64,000 nucleotides of DNA from Pseudomonas mendocina (GTDB lineage: Bacteria; Pseudomonadota; Gammaproteobacteria; Pseudomonadales; Pseudomonadaceae). Positions within the stretch are counted from its first letter, which is position 1, and every line of letters starts with the position of its first letter. The stretch covers positions 62,001 to 126,000 of the forward strand of contig NZ_CP027657.1 in the NCBI RefSeq assembly GCF_003008615.1. Direction: 5' to 3'. A program made the position numbers and the translations under genes. This document shows, in pieces, positions 1 to 9,648 of the stretch. Under the pieces are notes generated by a model. The model did no database searches and was not told where the DNA came from. It was given only the letters and a program-made list of their open reading frames with translations.

Positions 1-254
1 TCAAGTCGCTGTACCTGGCCACCCTGGGCGGTGCCCATGCGCTGTATCTGGACGACAAGCTGGGCAACTTCCTACCTGGCAAGGACGCCGACTTCCTGGT
101 GCTCGACTACAACGCCACGCCGCTGATGAGTTATCGCATGCAGCAGGCGCGCAGCCTGGATGAAAAGCTGTTCGCCCTGACCATGCTCGGCGATGATCGC
201 GCGGTGAAGGAAACCTTTGCGGCCGGGGTATCGGTGCACCAGCGCGAAGGCTGA
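1..254 (+). CDS. guaD: Guanine deaminase, C-terminal fragment
   Basis: Only the last 83 codons are in the window, reading in frame from base 3 to a TGA at 252-254. The fragment reads KSLYLATLGGAHAL, then GKDADFLVLDY, and ends VSVHQREG. This is the typical end of an amidohydrolase-superfamily guanine deaminase: the last barrel helices followed by the small beta-sandwich. The full enzyme hydrolyses guanine to xanthine and ammonia in purine catabolism. The catalytic metal-binding residues lie upstream, outside the window, so the assignment rests on the C-terminus alone. Another amidohydrolase such as a chlorohydrolase is the main alternative. Confidence 0.8.
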   Translation, partial: KSLYLATLGGAHALYLDDKLGNFLPGKDADFLVLDYNATPLMSYRMQQARSLDEKLFALTMLGDDRAVKETFAAGVSVHQREG

Positions 255-272
255 AGGAAAGCACTAAACATC

Positions 273-327
273 GTTGGGCGGGTGCAACCCGACACAGCGC
301 CAATGGCGGGTTTCACCCGCCCTACGA
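273..327. repeat. REP-like palindromic repeat (GGGCGGGT family)
   Basis: Imperfect inverted repeat between guaD and the next gene. One arm is a GGGCGGGTGCAACCC-type sequence and the other is GGGTTTCACCCGCCC followed by TACG. The same family recurs at 53277-53332 and, diverged, at 48768-48824. It lies between convergent genes and could fold into a stem-loop terminator. Confidence 0.7.
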
Positions 328-342
328 GGACAACGTCCGTAC

Positions 343-1275
343 TCAATAACCGCGTGAAAAATCCACTTCGCCGCGCAGGCTTTCACCGGCCTGCCAGCGC
401 GCCAGGTTGTCGAGAAACAGGTCGGCCATCAGGGACGGATCGGTAGGCGCCGAACTGTGGCCAGTGAGCAGCAGACGCGGCGCCGTCCAGAACAAGTGAT
501 CAGCGGCTGGCGGCTCTTCGCGACAGACGTCGATCACCGCGCCCGCCAGTTGCCCCTGCTCCAGCGCCGCGACCAGATCCGCATCCACCACCGCACTGCC
601 ACGTCCGGCGTTGATCAACACCGCCTGCGGACTGAAACGCGCCAACAGCGCGGCATCGTAGAGATCGCGCGTGGCCGGGGTGTCCGGCAACAGGTTGATC
701 ACGTAATCGGCCCAGCCAACCTGCTCCGGTAAATCCTGCAAACCCAGCACTTCGGTAAACGGCGCCTGCTGACGCGGCTGGCTGGCGACGCCGCGCAGCA
801 CGATGCCGAACGGGGCGAGAAACTCGGCGACGCGCTGACCGATATCGCCGCAACCGACGATCAATACCCGGCGGCCACTCAGAGTGCGTGGCAGGGCATG
901 ATCCCAGCGCTGCTCCACCTGGGCCGCCAGACGGGCGAACAGACGCCGTTCATACGCCAGCACATGGCCGAGCACATACTCGGCCATCACCTGACCGAAA
1001 ATCCCTACGGCACGGCTCAAGCGGTAATCGCGCGGCAGATCGGCCGCCAGCAGCGGCGTGATGCCCGCCCAGGTCGACTGCAGCCACTGCGGGCGGTAGC
1101 CCTGGCGTAGTAGCGGCACCAACAGATCCGGCTGGCCCAGCCACACGTCGCAATTGCCTGCGGCCGAGCTCAACGCCCGGACATCATCACCGGCCACCAG
1201 CTCCAGTTCGGGACAAGCTGTGCTGACGCGCTCGGCGTAGAGCGCGTGGTCATCCTCAGCAATCAGCAGGCGCAT
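343..1275 (-). CDS. D-2-hydroxyacid dehydrogenase
   Basis: 310-residue NAD(P)-dependent D-2-hydroxyacid dehydrogenase, a family that reduces 2-keto acids such as glyoxylate or hydroxypyruvate to D-2-hydroxyacids. A Rossmann motif GCGDIG lies near residue 140. The catalytic Arg sits in NAGRG, the Glu in REEPP and the His in LTGHSSA, so the Arg-Glu-His triad is intact. The N-terminal substrate-binding domain is poorly conserved, as in the GhrA-like branch. It lies 3 nt downstream of ycgL on the same strand and could be the last gene of an rnd-ycgL transcript. The actual substrate cannot be read from sequence. Confidence 0.88.
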   Translation of the reverse strand: MRLLIAEDDHALYAERVSTACPELELVAGDDVRALSSAAGNCDVWLGQPDLLVPLLRQGYRPQWLQSTWAGITPLLAADLPRDYRLSRAVGIFGQVMAEYVLGHVLAYERRLFARLAAQVEQRWDHALPRTLSGRRVLIVGCGDIGQRVAEFLAPFGIVLRGVASQPRQQAPFTEVLGLQDLPEQVGWADYVINLLPDTPATRDLYDAALLARFSPQAVLINAGRGSAVVDADLVAALEQGQLAGAVIDVCREEPPAADHLFWTAPRLLLTGHSSAPTDPSLMADLFLDNLARWQAGESLRGEVDFSRGY

Positions 1276-1278
1276 GGC

Positions 1279-1572
1279 TCAGACCGGATCGTTGCGACGC
1301 AGCAATTCGTCCGGAAGATGCTCGATGTACTCCTCCTCGGGTGGCGGCATCTGCAGGTGGTAGCCCTGTTTCTCCAGGTTCTCCAGCACTTGGGTGATGT
1401 CTTCGCGGGCCAGTTGCCGCTCGGGGCTCAGCACCAGGTCAAAGGCATGCGCCGGGGCGCCAAACACGCTCAGCAGACCTTCGGGAACGCGGCTCAGGGC
1501 TTCAGCCTTGAGTACGTAGAGGTACATTTCGTTCTTGCGCGTGCTCTTGTAGATGGAACAGATGCGTTTCAC
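1279..1572 (-). CDS. YcgL domain-containing protein
   Basis: Small 97-residue cytoplasmic protein of the YcgL family (function unknown). It begins [20 protein letters not shown] and carries the family motif GxPxxxFDLxL as [12 protein letters not shown] chose the GTG at 1570-1572. It overlaps the rnd stop codon as GTGA, which gives family-typical length and implies translational coupling to RNase D. A longer reading of the frame upstream would run through rnd and is not credible. The rnd-ycgL pairing is conserved in pseudomonads and suggests an RNA-related role, but that is inference. Confidence 0.88.
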   Translation of the reverse strand: MKRICSIYKSTRKNEMYLYVLKAEALSRVPEGLLSVFGAPAHAFDLVLSPERQLAREDITQVLENLEKQGYHLQMPPPEEEYIEHLPDELLRRNDPV

Positions 1573-2702
1573 GCGGATTCTCCTTCGCTGGCCAGGCAAT
1601 CGAGTAGTGCCTGGCCCATCAGCTCCCGGCGCCAGCCGCGCAGAGAGTCGGGCAATTGGTATGGGCCATTGGGGTAACCGCTTTTCAGCAGAGCCTCCAG
1701 GGTTTTCTTGCGCAGCATCAACTCGGGCACGATGTCCAGGCGCTCGCCCTCCTGCTGGCCGATGGCACGCAGTTTCTTCAGCAGGGCCGAGGCCTCGATC
1801 GGCAGCGGTTCGGGCAGCGCCTGCGGCCACTGCTCGGGCGGCAGCGCCGCCGCATCGCGAATCAGCTGCAGCAGGGTCTCGCCATCCTGACGCACGGTTT
1901 TCGGATGCATGTCCTCGATCCGCGCCAGTGCTACCAGGTTGTCCGGCTGGGTGCGCGCCAACGGCCACAGCGAATGCTCGCGCAGAATGCGGTTACGCGG
2001 CTGATTGCGCGCACGTGCCTCACGCTCACGCCAGGCGCACAGCGCACGCAGCACGGCCTGCTGCTGACGCGACAGTTTCCAGGCCAGCTTGGCATCCCGC
2101 CAGGCCTCTTCGGGAGCGACTTCACGACCGAGGTTGGCGACCAGTTCGGCGCCATCCTCCAGAATCCACTCGACCTTCTGCGGCGCCAGGCGGGCCATCA
2201 ACGCGCGGTACACCTCGACAAGGTGCAGCACGTCCTCGGCAGCGTAGCGCACCTGCAGTTCGGACAATGGCCGCTGCAGCCAGTCGGAACGGGTCTCGCC
2301 CTTGGGCAGCTCAATGTCGAGCAACGCCTGCACCAGGCGCGAGTAGCCCATGGAGAAACCGAGATTGAGGTAACCGGCCGCCAGTTGCGTATCGAACAGT
2401 GGTGTTGGCAGGCTGCCGGTCAGGCGCAGGAAGACTTCCAGATCCTCGCTGCACGAATGCAGCACCTTGACCACACCAGGGGCCTGGAGCAATGCAGAGA
2501 ACGGCGTCCAGTCACTGATGCGCAGCGGATCGATCAGATAGGCCTGCTCGCCGCCACTGACCTGCAGCAGCCCGGCGATGGGGTAGAAAGTGTCGACGCG
2601 CATGAACTCGGTATCGAGCGCGACGAAAGGCAGCGTTTGCCAGGCAGCGCAGTGTTCGGCCAGGCTGGCGTCGTCGAGGATCCAGTGAATGTCGTTAGCC
2701 AC
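1569..2702 (-). CDS. rnd: Ribonuclease D
   Basis: 377-residue 3'-5' exoribonuclease of the DEDDy group, which trims tRNA and other stable RNA 3' ends. Exo I has the Asp-Glu pair in ALDTEF. Later acidic motifs appear in DTQLAAGYL and in [10 protein letters not shown] (Tyr and Asp). A C-terminal HRDC domain follows, around [19 protein letters not shown]. The GTG start at 2700-2702 has a GGAGA ribosome site about 7 nt upstream and gives the length of E. coli RNase D (375). The open frame continues far upstream of this GTG, but that part has no family similarity. The stop overlaps ycgL by 4 nt. Confidence 0.93.
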   Translation of the reverse strand: MANDIHWILDDASLAEHCAAWQTLPFVALDTEFMRVDTFYPIAGLLQVSGGEQAYLIDPLRISDWTPFSALLQAPGVVKVLHSCSEDLEVFLRLTGSLPTPLFDTQLAAGYLNLGFSMGYSRLVQALLDIELPKGETRSDWLQRPLSELQVRYAAEDVLHLVEVYRALMARLAPQKVEWILEDGAELVANLGREVAPEEAWRDAKLAWKLSRQQQAVLRALCAWREREARARNQPRNRILREHSLWPLARTQPDNLVALARIEDMHPKTVRQDGETLLQLIRDAAALPPEQWPQALPEPLPIEASALLKKLRAIGQQEGERLDIVPELMLRKKTLEALLKSGYPNGPYQLPDSLRGWRRELMGQALLDCLASEGESA

Positions 2703-2863
2703 GCGGCTCTCCCGTAAAGAATGGCGCGCAGTATATATGCCCTGGCCGGATGCTGGGCATTCGGCCCGTCGATGCCGCCGACAGCGAACACCGATACCTG
2801 TAAGCTTGGCCGCGACCAGGTCTGCCAGATACCTGGCAGTCTCCACGACACGGAACCCCAATA

Positions 2864-3916
2864 ATGAAAAAACTGCTGCTCCTGCCGTTGGTCGCCGCCA
2901 TCGGCTACATCGCGTTCTTCCCCAGTCCCATCGACCCTCTGGCCTGGGAAGCGCCCAAGGCGCCAGCCATGACCGGCGTACTGGAACCCAACGACACACT
3001 GATGAAAGCCGAGCTGCTCGCGCGCGGCCAGGTGCATGGCCCGGAAGATACCGCCGTGGATGCCGAGGGTCGCGTCTATGCCGGCCTGCATGACGGGCGC
3101 ATCGTTCGCGTACTGAAAGACGATAGCGTGGAAACCTTCGCCGAGACCGGCGGCCGACCGCTGGGCATGGACTTCGACGCCAGCGGTAACCTGATCGTCG
3201 CCGATGCCTACAAGGGCCTGCTGAACATCGATGCACAGGGCAAGATCAAGGTGCTGAGCACCGAAGCCGACGGCCTGCCCTTCGCCTTCACCGACGACCT
3301 GGACATTGCCAGCGACGGCACCATCTACTTCAGCGATGCCTCCTCGCGCTTCGAACAACCGGACTACCTGCTCGACCTGCTCGAAGCCCGCCCGCATGGC
3401 CGCCTGCTGGCCTTTGATCCGGCGACCGGCAAGACCCGCGTACTGCTGAAGGATCTGTACTTCGCCAATGGCGTGGCACTGTCAGCCAACGAGGATTTCG
3501 TGCTGGTCAACGAAACCTATCGCTATCGCATCACCCGATACTGGCTCAAGGGCGACAAGGCCGGCCAGCACGACATTTTCATCGACAACCTGCCCGGCTT
3601 GCCGGACAACCTGCAAGGCGACCGCAAGGGCACCTTCTGGGTGGCCCTGCCCACGCCACGCAAGGCTGATGCCGACTTCCTCCACCGTCATCCCTGGCTC
3701 AAGGCACAGCTGGCGAAGATGCCGCGCTTCATGTGGCCGAAGGCGACGCCCTACGGTTTCGCCATCGCTCTCGACGAGCAGGGCAACATCGTCCGCAGCC
3801 TGCACGACACCAGCGGCACGCACCTGCGCATGGTCACCTCGGTGAAACCGGTGGGCGACTACCTGTACTTCGGCAGCCTGGACAACGACCGCATCGGCCG
3901 ACTGGAACTGCACTGA
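2864..3916 (+). CDS. SMP-30/strictosidine-synthase-like beta-propeller protein
   Basis: 350-residue protein with an N-terminal hydrophobic segment (residues 2-20), likely a signal anchor or uncleaved signal peptide. A six-bladed beta-propeller of the SMP-30/gluconolactonase/strictosidine-synthase-like superfamily follows. Recognisable blocks are GPEDTAVDAEGRVYAG, RPLGMDFDASGNLIVAD, FTDDLDIASDGTIYFSD (metal-site region), YFANGVALSANEDFVLV and NETYRYRITRYWLKG. The family hydrolyses lactones or esters with a bound divalent metal. The substrate here is unknown. The gene is transcribed alone, divergent from rnd. Confidence 0.82.
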   Translation: MKKLLLLPLVAAIGYIAFFPSPIDPLAWEAPKAPAMTGVLEPNDTLMKAELLARGQVHGPEDTAVDAEGRVYAGLHDGRIVRVLKDDSVETFAETGGRPLGMDFDASGNLIVADAYKGLLNIDAQGKIKVLSTEADGLPFAFTDDLDIASDGTIYFSDASSRFEQPDYLLDLLEARPHGRLLAFDPATGKTRVLLKDLYFANGVALSANEDFVLVNETYRYRITRYWLKGDKAGQHDIFIDNLPGLPDNLQGDRKGTFWVALPTPRKADADFLHRHPWLKAQLAKMPRFMWPKATPYGFAIALDEQGNIVRSLHDTSGTHLRMVTSVKPVGDYLYFGSLDNDRIGRLELH

Positions 3917-3924
3917 CATACCAA

Positions 3925-3949
3925 TGCCCCGACCCATTGGGTCGGGGCA
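3925..3949. terminator. Stem-loop downstream of the beta-propeller gene
   Basis: Perfect 11-bp inverted repeat, TGCCCCGACCC, three-base loop, GGGTCGGGGCA, starting 8 nt after the stop codon. A T-run is lacking, so it may be a weak terminator or an mRNA-stabilising hairpin. It is shared with the convergent thioesterase gene. Confidence 0.65.
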
Positions 3950-3956
3950 GCTTCCC

Positions 3957-3979
3957 GGTGTGCACGGCGCACCCTACGA
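3957..3979. repeat. REP-like repeat (GGTGCGCACGGCGCACC family)
   Basis: Short palindrome of the form GGTGTGCACGGCGCACC followed by CTACG. Near-identical copies occur at 6271-6295, 21026-21048, 35622-35644, 54293-54316 and 63801-63822, always outside genes. Confidence 0.75.
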
Positions 3980-3995
3980 GTTTCCGCGTCCCCGC

Positions 3996-4472
3996 TCATC
4001 GCCCCTCGGCAGACGTCCCGCGCAGAGTCATCAGCGCGCTGGTGACGATGGCGATCACCTTGCCGTCCTCGCGGCGAATCTCACACCGATAGTGGCTGAC
4101 CGTCCGGCCGCGATGCTCCGCCCAGGCATGGGCTTGCAGTCGCGCCTGCCAGACAGGCCGCAGGAAGGTCGTCTTCAGTTCGATGCTGGTGAAGCTCTCG
4201 CCCTCCTGCATCAGCGTCGAGTGCGCCGTACCGATGGCGGCATCGGCCAGTTCGCAGAGCAGCCCGCCGTGCACCGTCCCCTGCTGATTGCCATGGCGCT
4301 GCGCGTCGGCCTCCAGTTCGATAACGGCCATAGCCTCGCCGAGGGCGACGAGGCGAAAACCCAGCAACTGCGAAATCGCAGTGGGGTAGCGCATATGCGT
4401 CACCTCGTTCTCGGCCAGCGTGCCGGCCAACTGCCGCTGCAGGTACTCCAACACGGGAAGGGTCTGGCTCAT
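3996..4472 (-). CDS. PaaI-family hotdog thioesterase
   Basis: 158-residue single hotdog-fold protein of the PaaI/YdiI acyl-CoA thioesterase class, which hydrolyses aryl- or acyl-CoA thioesters in the cytoplasm. The core helix motif is NQQGTVHGGLLCELADAAIG: the HGG after the short strand and the acidic residue in the helix are hallmarks. The strand SIELKTTFLRPV follows. It starts 29 nt after the stop of the upstream TauE-like gene on the same strand, so the two are probably co-transcribed. No ligand can be inferred. Confidence 0.87.
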   Translation of the reverse strand: MSQTLPVLEYLQRQLAGTLAENEVTHMRYPTAISQLLGFRLVALGEAMAVIELEADAQRHGNQQGTVHGGLLCELADAAIGTAHSTLMQEGESFTSIELKTTFLRPVWQARLQAHAWAEHRGRTVSHYRCEIRREDGKVIAIVTSALMTLRGTSAEGR

Positions 4473-4501
4473 GCGATCTCCTGTTTACGCCGAATTGCAG
4501 G

Positions 4502-5245
4502 TCAGAAAAAAGGCCGTGATATCAGCTCCAGCCCCAATAGCAGCAGGAACAGCAGGAAGCACTGACGAAAGCGCCGAGCGCTGATGCGCGCGCGAATCCG
4601 CTGCCCCAGCCACATTCCGGCCAGTGCCGGCAGGATGGCCAGTGATGACAGGCCCAACTGATCCACCTGCAAGGCACCATGCACCAGCAAGCCAGCGGCC
4701 AGCGCCAGGGTCGAGACCGTGAACGACAGCCCCAACGCCTGCACCAGCTCGTCCTTGTCCAGGCGCAGCGCTTGCAGATAAGGCACCGCCGGCATCACGA
4801 AGACACCGGTCGCGCCAGTGATGATCCCGGTGACCAGGCCGACCAGCGGCGACAGCCAGGGCTCGGCCCGCGCCGGAATCGAAAGCGCCGGGGAGATCAG
4901 CGCGTAGCCTGCATATCCCATCAGGGCGATACCAAGCGCCAGGCCCGACCACAGCGGATCGACCCGCACCAGCAGCGCCGCGCCCCCCACGGTGCCCAGG
5001 ACGATGCCCAGCATCATTGCCCAGAAGCGCCGCAGCAGACTTAGCAACGCCGGCCCGGCCAGCAGTTGCCAGAGGTTGGTCAACAACGACGGGATCACCA
5101 GAATCGCCGCCGCCGCGGCAGGCGCCATGGCAGTACCCAGCAGCCCCATGGCCACGGTGGGCAAGCCCATGCCCGTGACGCCCTTGACCAGGCCGGCGAG
5201 CAGGAAGGTGACCGTTAGCAGGAGGAGGAAGGTGTATTCGTTCAT
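4502..5245 (-). CDS. TauE/SafE-family anion exporter
   Basis: 247-residue polytopic membrane protein with about eight hydrophobic segments and the family opening FLLAGLVKGVTGMGLPTVAMG. A second glycine-rich repeat, VGLVTGIITGATGVFVMPAVPYLQ, gives the inverted-repeat topology of TauE/SafE proteins. Members export sulfite, sulfoacetate or other small organic anions. I chose the ATG at 5243-5245 because the reading frame begins directly with the first membrane helix there. The alternative start 11 codons upstream adds a non-hydrophobic tail. It is divergent from a LysR gene, which may control it. Confidence 0.88.
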   Translation of the reverse strand: MNEYTFLLLLTVTFLLAGLVKGVTGMGLPTVAMGLLGTAMAPAAAAAILVIPSLLTNLWQLLAGPALLSLLRRFWAMMLGIVLGTVGGAALLVRVDPLWSGLALGIALMGYAGYALISPALSIPARAEPWLSPLVGLVTGIITGATGVFVMPAVPYLQALRLDKDELVQALGLSFTVSTLALAAGLLVHGALQVDQLGLSSLAILPALAGMWLGQRIRARISARRFRQCFLLFLLLLGLELISRPFF

Positions 5246-5300
5246 GCCCGTATTGGAGCCGAACGGGCTACTTGGCACAATGCGGTTCTTGCCCTCTATC

Positions 5301-5317
5301 CTTCGGATTATCCGAAG
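5301..5317. promoter_or_regulatory. Candidate LysR-type operator
   Basis: Perfect 17-bp palindrome CTTCGGAT-T-ATCCGAAG in the 93-bp divergent gap between the TauE-like gene and the LysR gene. Its core reads T-N11-A, the LysR-type box. It ends 21 nt before the LysR start, suiting autorepression and divergent activation. Confidence 0.6.
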
Positions 5318-5338
5318 CCAGAACCCACGAGCGACGAT

Positions 5339-6238
5339 ATGCGCCTCGACCTTGCCGATCTTCAGTTATTCCTTTGTGTGGTGGATGCCGGCAGCATCAC
5401 CCAGGGCGCCGTGCGCGCCAACCTGGCACTGGCCTCGGCCAGCGAGCGGCTGCGCAGCATCGAGGCAGCAGTGGGCGTCGCCCTGCTGGAGCGGCGGCCG
5501 CGCGGCGTGGTCACCACCGAGGCTGGAGATGCCCTGGCCCACCACGCACGCCTGATCCTGCGTCAGCAGGCCTTGCTACGCGGGGAGTTGCGCGATTTCG
5601 CCACAGGCGCCCTGGGCACCTTGCGCTTGTATGCCAATACCTCGGCGCTGACGCAGTTCCTGCCACACAGGCTGGCGCCCTGGCTGGCAGCGCGCCCTCG
5701 CCTGCATGTCGAACTGAAGGAGCGCACCAGCGCCGAGATCGTCCGAACCATCGGCGCCGGGCTGGCCGAAGCCGGTATCGTGTCCGATGCCGTGGAGGCG
5801 GATGGCCTCACTCTGCAAGCCATTGCGAAAGATCACCTGGCCCTGATCGTGCCCGCCACGCATCGGCTCGCCGAACACACCAGCATCCGTTTCGCCGAGG
5901 CCAGCGACGAGCCCTTCGTCGGCCTGTCGCCCGGCAGCGCCCTGCAGGATCACGTGGACGCGCACGCACGCGAAATCGGCAAGACGCTGAACGTGCGCAT
6001 CCGCATGAAGACGTTCGAAGGGGTGTGCGAGATGGTTGCCGAAGGCGTCGGCCTGGCTATCGTCCCGCAGGGCATCGCCAGAAGGCAGCAGCGCCGGTAT
6101 GGCTACCGGACGCTAGCGCTGGCCGACGACTGGGCGCGCCGGCAACTGTGCCTGTGCTACCGGGACTGGGAACAGCTGTCTGCGCCGATGCGCAGCCTGC
6201 TCGAGCACCTGGGCGGTGTGCCGCGCGCGCTTGAGTAG
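5339..6238 (+). CDS. LysR-family transcriptional regulator
   Basis: 299-residue LysR-type regulator. An N-terminal winged helix-turn-helix occupies roughly residues 4-62 (DLQLFLCVVDAGSITQGAVRAN, then EAAVGVALLERRPRGVVTT). A periplasmic-binding-protein-like effector domain from about residue 90 contains LRLYANTSALTQFLP and GLAIVPQGIA. It is divergent from the TauE-like exporter, the usual arrangement for a regulator of the neighbouring transporter. A perfect palindrome with a LysR-type core lies between the two starts. The inducer is unknown. Confidence 0.93.
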   Translation: MRLDLADLQLFLCVVDAGSITQGAVRANLALASASERLRSIEAAVGVALLERRPRGVVTTEAGDALAHHARLILRQQALLRGELRDFATGALGTLRLYANTSALTQFLPHRLAPWLAARPRLHVELKERTSAEIVRTIGAGLAEAGIVSDAVEADGLTLQAIAKDHLALIVPATHRLAEHTSIRFAEASDEPFVGLSPGSALQDHVDAHAREIGKTLNVRIRMKTFEGVCEMVAEGVGLAIVPQGIARRQQRRYGYRTLALADDWARRQLCLCYRDWEQLSAPMRSLLEHLGGVPRALE

Positions 6239-6270
6239 GGGGCGCCATGCGCGCCAGCGTTACCGGACGA

Positions 6271-6295
6271 GCGGTGCGCGTAGCGCGCCCTACGG
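6271..6295. repeat. REP-like repeat (GGTGCGC family, diverged copy)
   Basis: GCGGTGCGCGTAGCGCGCCC followed by TACGG, a diverged member of the GGTGCGCACGGCGCACC family, between the convergent LysR and gdhA genes. Confidence 0.6.
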
Positions 6296-6316
6296 GGAAA
6301 CCTGGCGATCAGCCCC

Positions 6317-7962
<1,646 letters not shown>

Positions 7963-8817
7963 ATGCCGCTCGCTCAACTGATCAGCACGGAACAACTTCA
8001 ACAACGTCTGGGGCAGGAAAATCTGCTGATCCTGGACTGCCGCTTCGCCCTCGAAGACCCGACATACGGACGCCGCAGTTATCTCGACGGGCATATTCCG
8101 GGCGCCCATTTCCTGGATCTCGAACAGGATCTGTCCGCACCAGTGATCAAGGGCGTGACCGGCCGCCACCCCTTGCCTGATCCCAGTGCGCTGGTCGAAC
8201 GGCTGCGTGCTTGCGGCCTGCGTGACGATAGCCAGGTGGTGCTGTATGACGACGGCCCCGGCGCGTTCGCCGCTCGCGCCTGGTGGCTGCTGCTGTGGCT
8301 GGGCAAGCGTGATGGCCTGTATCTGCTCGATGGCGGCCTGAAAGCCTGGCGCGCAGCGGGCCTCGAAGTGGACACACAGCCACCGGGCAACGCCCCCGGC
8401 GACTTCAGCGCCAAGCCCGACAACAGCATGCTGCTGAGCGCCGAGCAACTGCTCCTGCGCCTGGGCAGCAGCGACCTGACCCTGCTGGATGCCCGCGCCC
8501 AGCCACGTTTTCGTGGCGAAGTCGAACCCCTCGATCCGGTTGCCGGACACATCCCCGGTGCCCAATGCGCAGTATTCACCGACAACCTGGGCGCCGATGG
8601 GCGCTTTCTACCACGTGAAGCGCTGCGCGAGCGTTTCGACACCCTGCGTGGCACTCGCCCGGTCGAAAACCTGGTGGCTTATTGCGGCTCTGGCGTCACC
8701 GCCTGCCACAACCTGTTCGCCATGAGCCTCGCCGGTTATCCGCTGGCACCGCTCTACGCCGGCTCCTGGAGCGAATGGATCACTGATCCTGCTCGCCCGG
8801 TCGCCACCGGAGACTAA
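7963..8817 (+). CDS. sseA: 3-mercaptopyruvate/thiosulfate sulfurtransferase
   Basis: 284-residue protein with two tandem rhodanese domains (about residues 8-125 and 150-280). It transfers sulfane sulfur from 3-mercaptopyruvate or thiosulfate to thiol or cyanide acceptors. The catalytic loop of the second domain reads CGSGVTA, the form typical of mercaptopyruvate sulfurtransferases rather than the CRKGVT of classic rhodanese. The first domain has the usual inactive loop. A GGAGG ribosome site lies just upstream of the ATG. It stands alone, so regulation may depend on the inverted repeat in its leader. Confidence 0.9.
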   Translation: MPLAQLISTEQLQQRLGQENLLILDCRFALEDPTYGRRSYLDGHIPGAHFLDLEQDLSAPVIKGVTGRHPLPDPSALVERLRACGLRDDSQVVLYDDGPGAFAARAWWLLLWLGKRDGLYLLDGGLKAWRAAGLEVDTQPPGNAPGDFSAKPDNSMLLSAEQLLLRLGSSDLTLLDARAQPRFRGEVEPLDPVAGHIPGAQCAVFTDNLGADGRFLPREALRERFDTLRGTRPVENLVAYCGSGVTACHNLFAMSLAGYPLAPLYAGSWSEWITDPARPVATGD

Positions 8818-9017
8818 CCGACTGTTTTAAGCACCTTTCGAAATATGCCCAATAACTCAAGTCCGGAATCAATTTAAAAACAGCCCTTTGCAGCTGAAAT
8901 ATCGCACTAGACTTGAAAATGAGCGGCTAACCCCGCTCCCGGTGGGGCCTTTATCGAAGAACCATCAGAAAAGCTGCCACGCGCCCGGCCTCCACCGGCA
9001 CCCTTCATGAGGATGTC

Positions 9018-9497
9018 ATGGGAATAGCCGCCTGCGATCTCAGCCAGTATGTGATCCGCCCTACCCTTCTCTACCTAGAACGTCATAGCGCCTCAGCGGA
9101 AGCACTGCTGCTGGGAGCCGCGGCCTGTCAATCGACCCTCGGCAGCGCGCTGGGCGACGCCGCAGGCCACGGTCTGTACTGCATCAGCGCTCAGCGTCAT
9201 CAAGCCCTCTGGGATCAACACCTGGCTCGCGATCCGGATCTGGCCAGTCGGGTTCGCGGCTTGGCCAGTCAGCATGCTTTCCTGGAAGCGCCCCATCTGG
9301 AGCTGACCGTCAATCTGCGTTATGCCACGGCAATCGCCTGGCTGCTGGTGGAAGTCGAAGCGCTGGAGTTGCCAGCAGCCGATGACCTGCTGGCCATGAG
9401 CCGAATTTGGTGCAAGGTTTTTCAGCCTCAGGGGCACCAACGTGATTTCCTCGATGCCTGGCAGCGCTGTATCGCCCCCATCAGCCGAGTCGCCTGA
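9018..9497 (+). CDS. Phage lysozyme-like protein, catalytic Glu replaced
   Basis: 159-residue protein with no signal peptide. Its N-terminal half (LSQYVIRPTLLYL, then SAEALLLGAAACQSTLG, then GLYCISAQRHQALWDQHL) resembles a small family in Pseudomonas prophages that reads GTAxxES-L and QxEPATHxDxW. I know that family from memory as lytic-transglycosylase-like. At the position of the expected catalytic Glu this copy has Gln (CQS), and the glycine-rich loop is shortened. It may therefore be a domesticated, catalytically dead relative. It is monocistronic with flanking gaps of 200 and 151 bp, and the ATG has an upstream GAGGA. The function is unknown and the family link moderate. Confidence 0.6.
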   Translation: MGIAACDLSQYVIRPTLLYLERHSASAEALLLGAAACQSTLGSALGDAAGHGLYCISAQRHQALWDQHLARDPDLASRVRGLASQHAFLEAPHLELTVNLRYATAIAWLLVEVEALELPAADDLLAMSRIWCKVFQPQGHQRDFLDAWQRCIAPISRVA

Positions 9498-9648
9498 CCA
9501 TATAGCTAGAAAAATCCTCCGTGCAGATCCACACAAAATCTCGCAAATTGTCCGACAAAGCCCTCTATTTCGGGAACTTCAGCGCCTTGGCAGGGGTCAG
9601 GAAAAACTGTAGCGTGCGCCCCCCTCGCCTCACCACAGGAGCTTCCCC

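Noticed and set aside
8926..8952. Terminator-like stem after the sulfurtransferase
   Set aside because: CCCCG and CGGTGGGG form only a short, imperfect stem and no T-run follows.
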